Assembly (NCBI RefSeq): GCF_001649575.2
Contig: NC_051439.1
Location: forward strand, 13,550,152 to 13,614,151
Length of the DNA: 64,000 nucleotides
Origin: Kryptolebias marmoratus
Taxonomy: Eukaryota > Chordata > Actinopteri > Cyprinodontiformes > Rivulidae
Reading direction: 5' to 3'
The notes under the pieces were generated by a model. The model was not told the DNA's origin. It saw only the letters and a program-made list of their open reading frames with translations, and made no database searches. This document shows positions 62,554-64,000 of the stretch, in pieces. Position 1 is the stretch's first letter, and every line of letters starts with the position of its first letter. Both the position numbers and the translations under genes were made by a program.

Positions 62554-63059
62554 GTTCTAAGAGAGAATCAACAAATAAAACAAAACTGAGGATCAGTCAA
62601 GGAACTAAACACAGTGAGGTAAACAGGAAGAAAAGTTTCAAAGGTGAAAAAATAAGAAAAGCTTTTCAAAATAAAACAGGAAGTGGTAAAGGTCAGTGAC
62701 GTCACATCCACAGCAGTGATATGTAATAATGAGTTCAGTTGATGATGTTGAATGTTGGTTGTTAGAGCGTTTTTGTGCTGATAAAACCTTTTTTTCCTTT
62801 CACATGAGCAACCTTTTAGAGCTGAATTTCAACCTCAAGTTGAATGAAATTACATTGTGGATATTTTACCTCCACTAAGAACTAAACCTTTCACCTTTTC
62901 ACATGCACAAATCTCATGTCTGTTTTTGTAATTATTTCTCTTTACATGTTTCAGATGATGGTACACAAGTGCTGTTGTCAAATGAAACACAGACGTACAA
63001 CACAGATAAAGTCTAAAAAAAAGGAGCGGGTAGAAAATGCAGAGTGTGAGCGCTGAATT

Positions 63060-63390
63060 TGATGAAGCTGAAACTGAGCTGTTAAACAACAACATTAGCT
63101 AAAAGTAGCACATGACTGGCTAAAGGTTTAAAGCAACAAAAGGCTAATTATAAGTTAAATTTAACAAAAAAGGAAAAAATAAAAAAGTATCTTGAAGCAG
63201 ATTTCAAAGGGAACAATGTTTGGGATGGAAATGAAGAGATCTCAGTGTATTTCAATAGGAAGAAAGTTTGTAAATAAAGTTAATTATTTTGAAAAGTATA
63301 AAAATGATAAAACCCAAAAATCCTCGTACCCGTCTCCTGAATGACCTGAATGTTTTGAGATATGACTGGCTAAAATGTAAGGGTAGTTAG
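63060..63390 (+). repeat. dispersed repeat with TAGCTAAAAG words (copy 2)
   Basis: Inverted partner of 1976-2465. Shared blocks: 'ttagctaaaagtagca', 'atttcaaagggaacaatgttt', 'gaagagatctcagtgtatttc', 'ttgaaaagtataaaaatga', 'gttttgagatatgactggctaaaat'. Here the TAGCT-rich array is shorter than in copy 1. Confidence 0.75.
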
Positions 63391-63394
63391 ACTG

Positions 63395-64000
63395 CAAAAA
63401 ACATTTAGAAAAATAAAAAACAGAAAAACAATAGTGTGAAAGCTGCATTCAGACATTTATTTGTTAGCTTTATGAATCATTCATGGGCTGGTTTCTGCAT
63501 TTGGTGTAAGAATGGGTTGATTGTTGAGTTAAAAGAAAAGTTTGTTAAGCCAATGTTTCTGAACTGTGATGTTAGGTCAGACAGCAAAGACCGATTTCTG
63601 CTCAGCAGATATTTTAATCCTCAACTAATCACTTAGTTGGTCCAAAGAGTGGAGGTTTCGGGAGGGTTTGTGCCTCTGTGTGTGTGTTGTCGGGGATGAG
63701 GGTTATTCCTACTTGGTGGCCTGACACATTCTTCCTCTTAGCGACATGGTCTTTTTTCCAAAAAAGATTATAGAAGTAGTCAAATTGGACAACCTCAGGA
63801 ATGAGCCAAAGATGAGCTGCAAAAAGCTTACAAGTCCAACCCTGCTTATTAACAAGCCATTTATTAAGAAAAAACTCTTATTTTCTCATTGATGCAATGT
63901 ATAAATAAATATTGTGGAGGTCTTTTGTGTTTTGCATAAAGAAGCTGCCCTAAAGAAGCCTCTCTTTTCCTGCAGTTTGGATTACATTTCTTTTGAGTGG
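63395..64000. other. gene-free end of window
   Basis: Noncoding AT-rich sequence. The 66-codon frame at 63436-63636 is not recognisable. Confidence 0.45.

Noticed and set aside
62424..62699. 91-codon frame with Ile-Asn-Gln-Ser repeats
   Set aside because: Translation of the (CAAT)n microsatellite; no gene context.

Overview
This window is vertebrate nuclear DNA from a ray-finned fish, most likely a percomorph teleost. The call rests on an unmistakable otx2 gene with short introns, an AT-rich flank full of microsatellites, Tc1-like transposon relics and several dispersed repeats of a type common in teleosts. Most of the repeat identities are from memory and the genus cannot be named from sequence alone. 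There are no bacterial operons, phages or CRISPR arrays.

The only gene I can support is otx2, on the minus strand. Its three coding exons (97, 152 and 624 nt) run from the ATG at 22809 to the TAA at 20951-20953 and encode a 290-residue K50 paired-class homeodomain protein. A 5' UTR acceptor lies at 22911/22912. A strong matching donor at 24628/24629 defines a probable noncoding first exon, with two CCAAT boxes upstream (24877 and 25026). Upstream of the gene is therefore to the right.

Layout: 1-20.1 kb is the 3' flank. It holds three copies of one dispersed repeat (about 3.8, 5.1 and 7.0 kb), two broken Tc1-like elements in opposite orientation (8.66-9.23 and 14.34-15.10 kb), a third Tc1-like fragment (11.7-12.0 kb), and GC-richer islands that could be regulatory. 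20.1-25.1 kb is otx2 and its promoter. 25.5-26.3 kb holds plus-strand splice-donor candidates that could belong to a divergent transcript, comparable in position to mammalian OTX2 antisense RNAs. 27-64 kb is 5' flank with no recognisable exon, further repeats, one N gap (31966-32039) and several unusually non-repetitive blocks (about 40.7, 45.3, 47.6, 48.7 and 61.6 kb) that look like candidate enhancers.

Overall this is a developmental-regulator gene desert: one transcription factor gene with tens of kilobases of noncoding DNA on each side. Almost every other open reading frame is short, repeat-derived or passes through low-complexity sequence or Ns, and I do not regard them as genes. I found no undescribed coding system. 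The best leads are the bidirectional promoter region bracketed by two AAT microsatellites that each abut a splice donor, and the clustered K50-homeodomain sites in the flanks.
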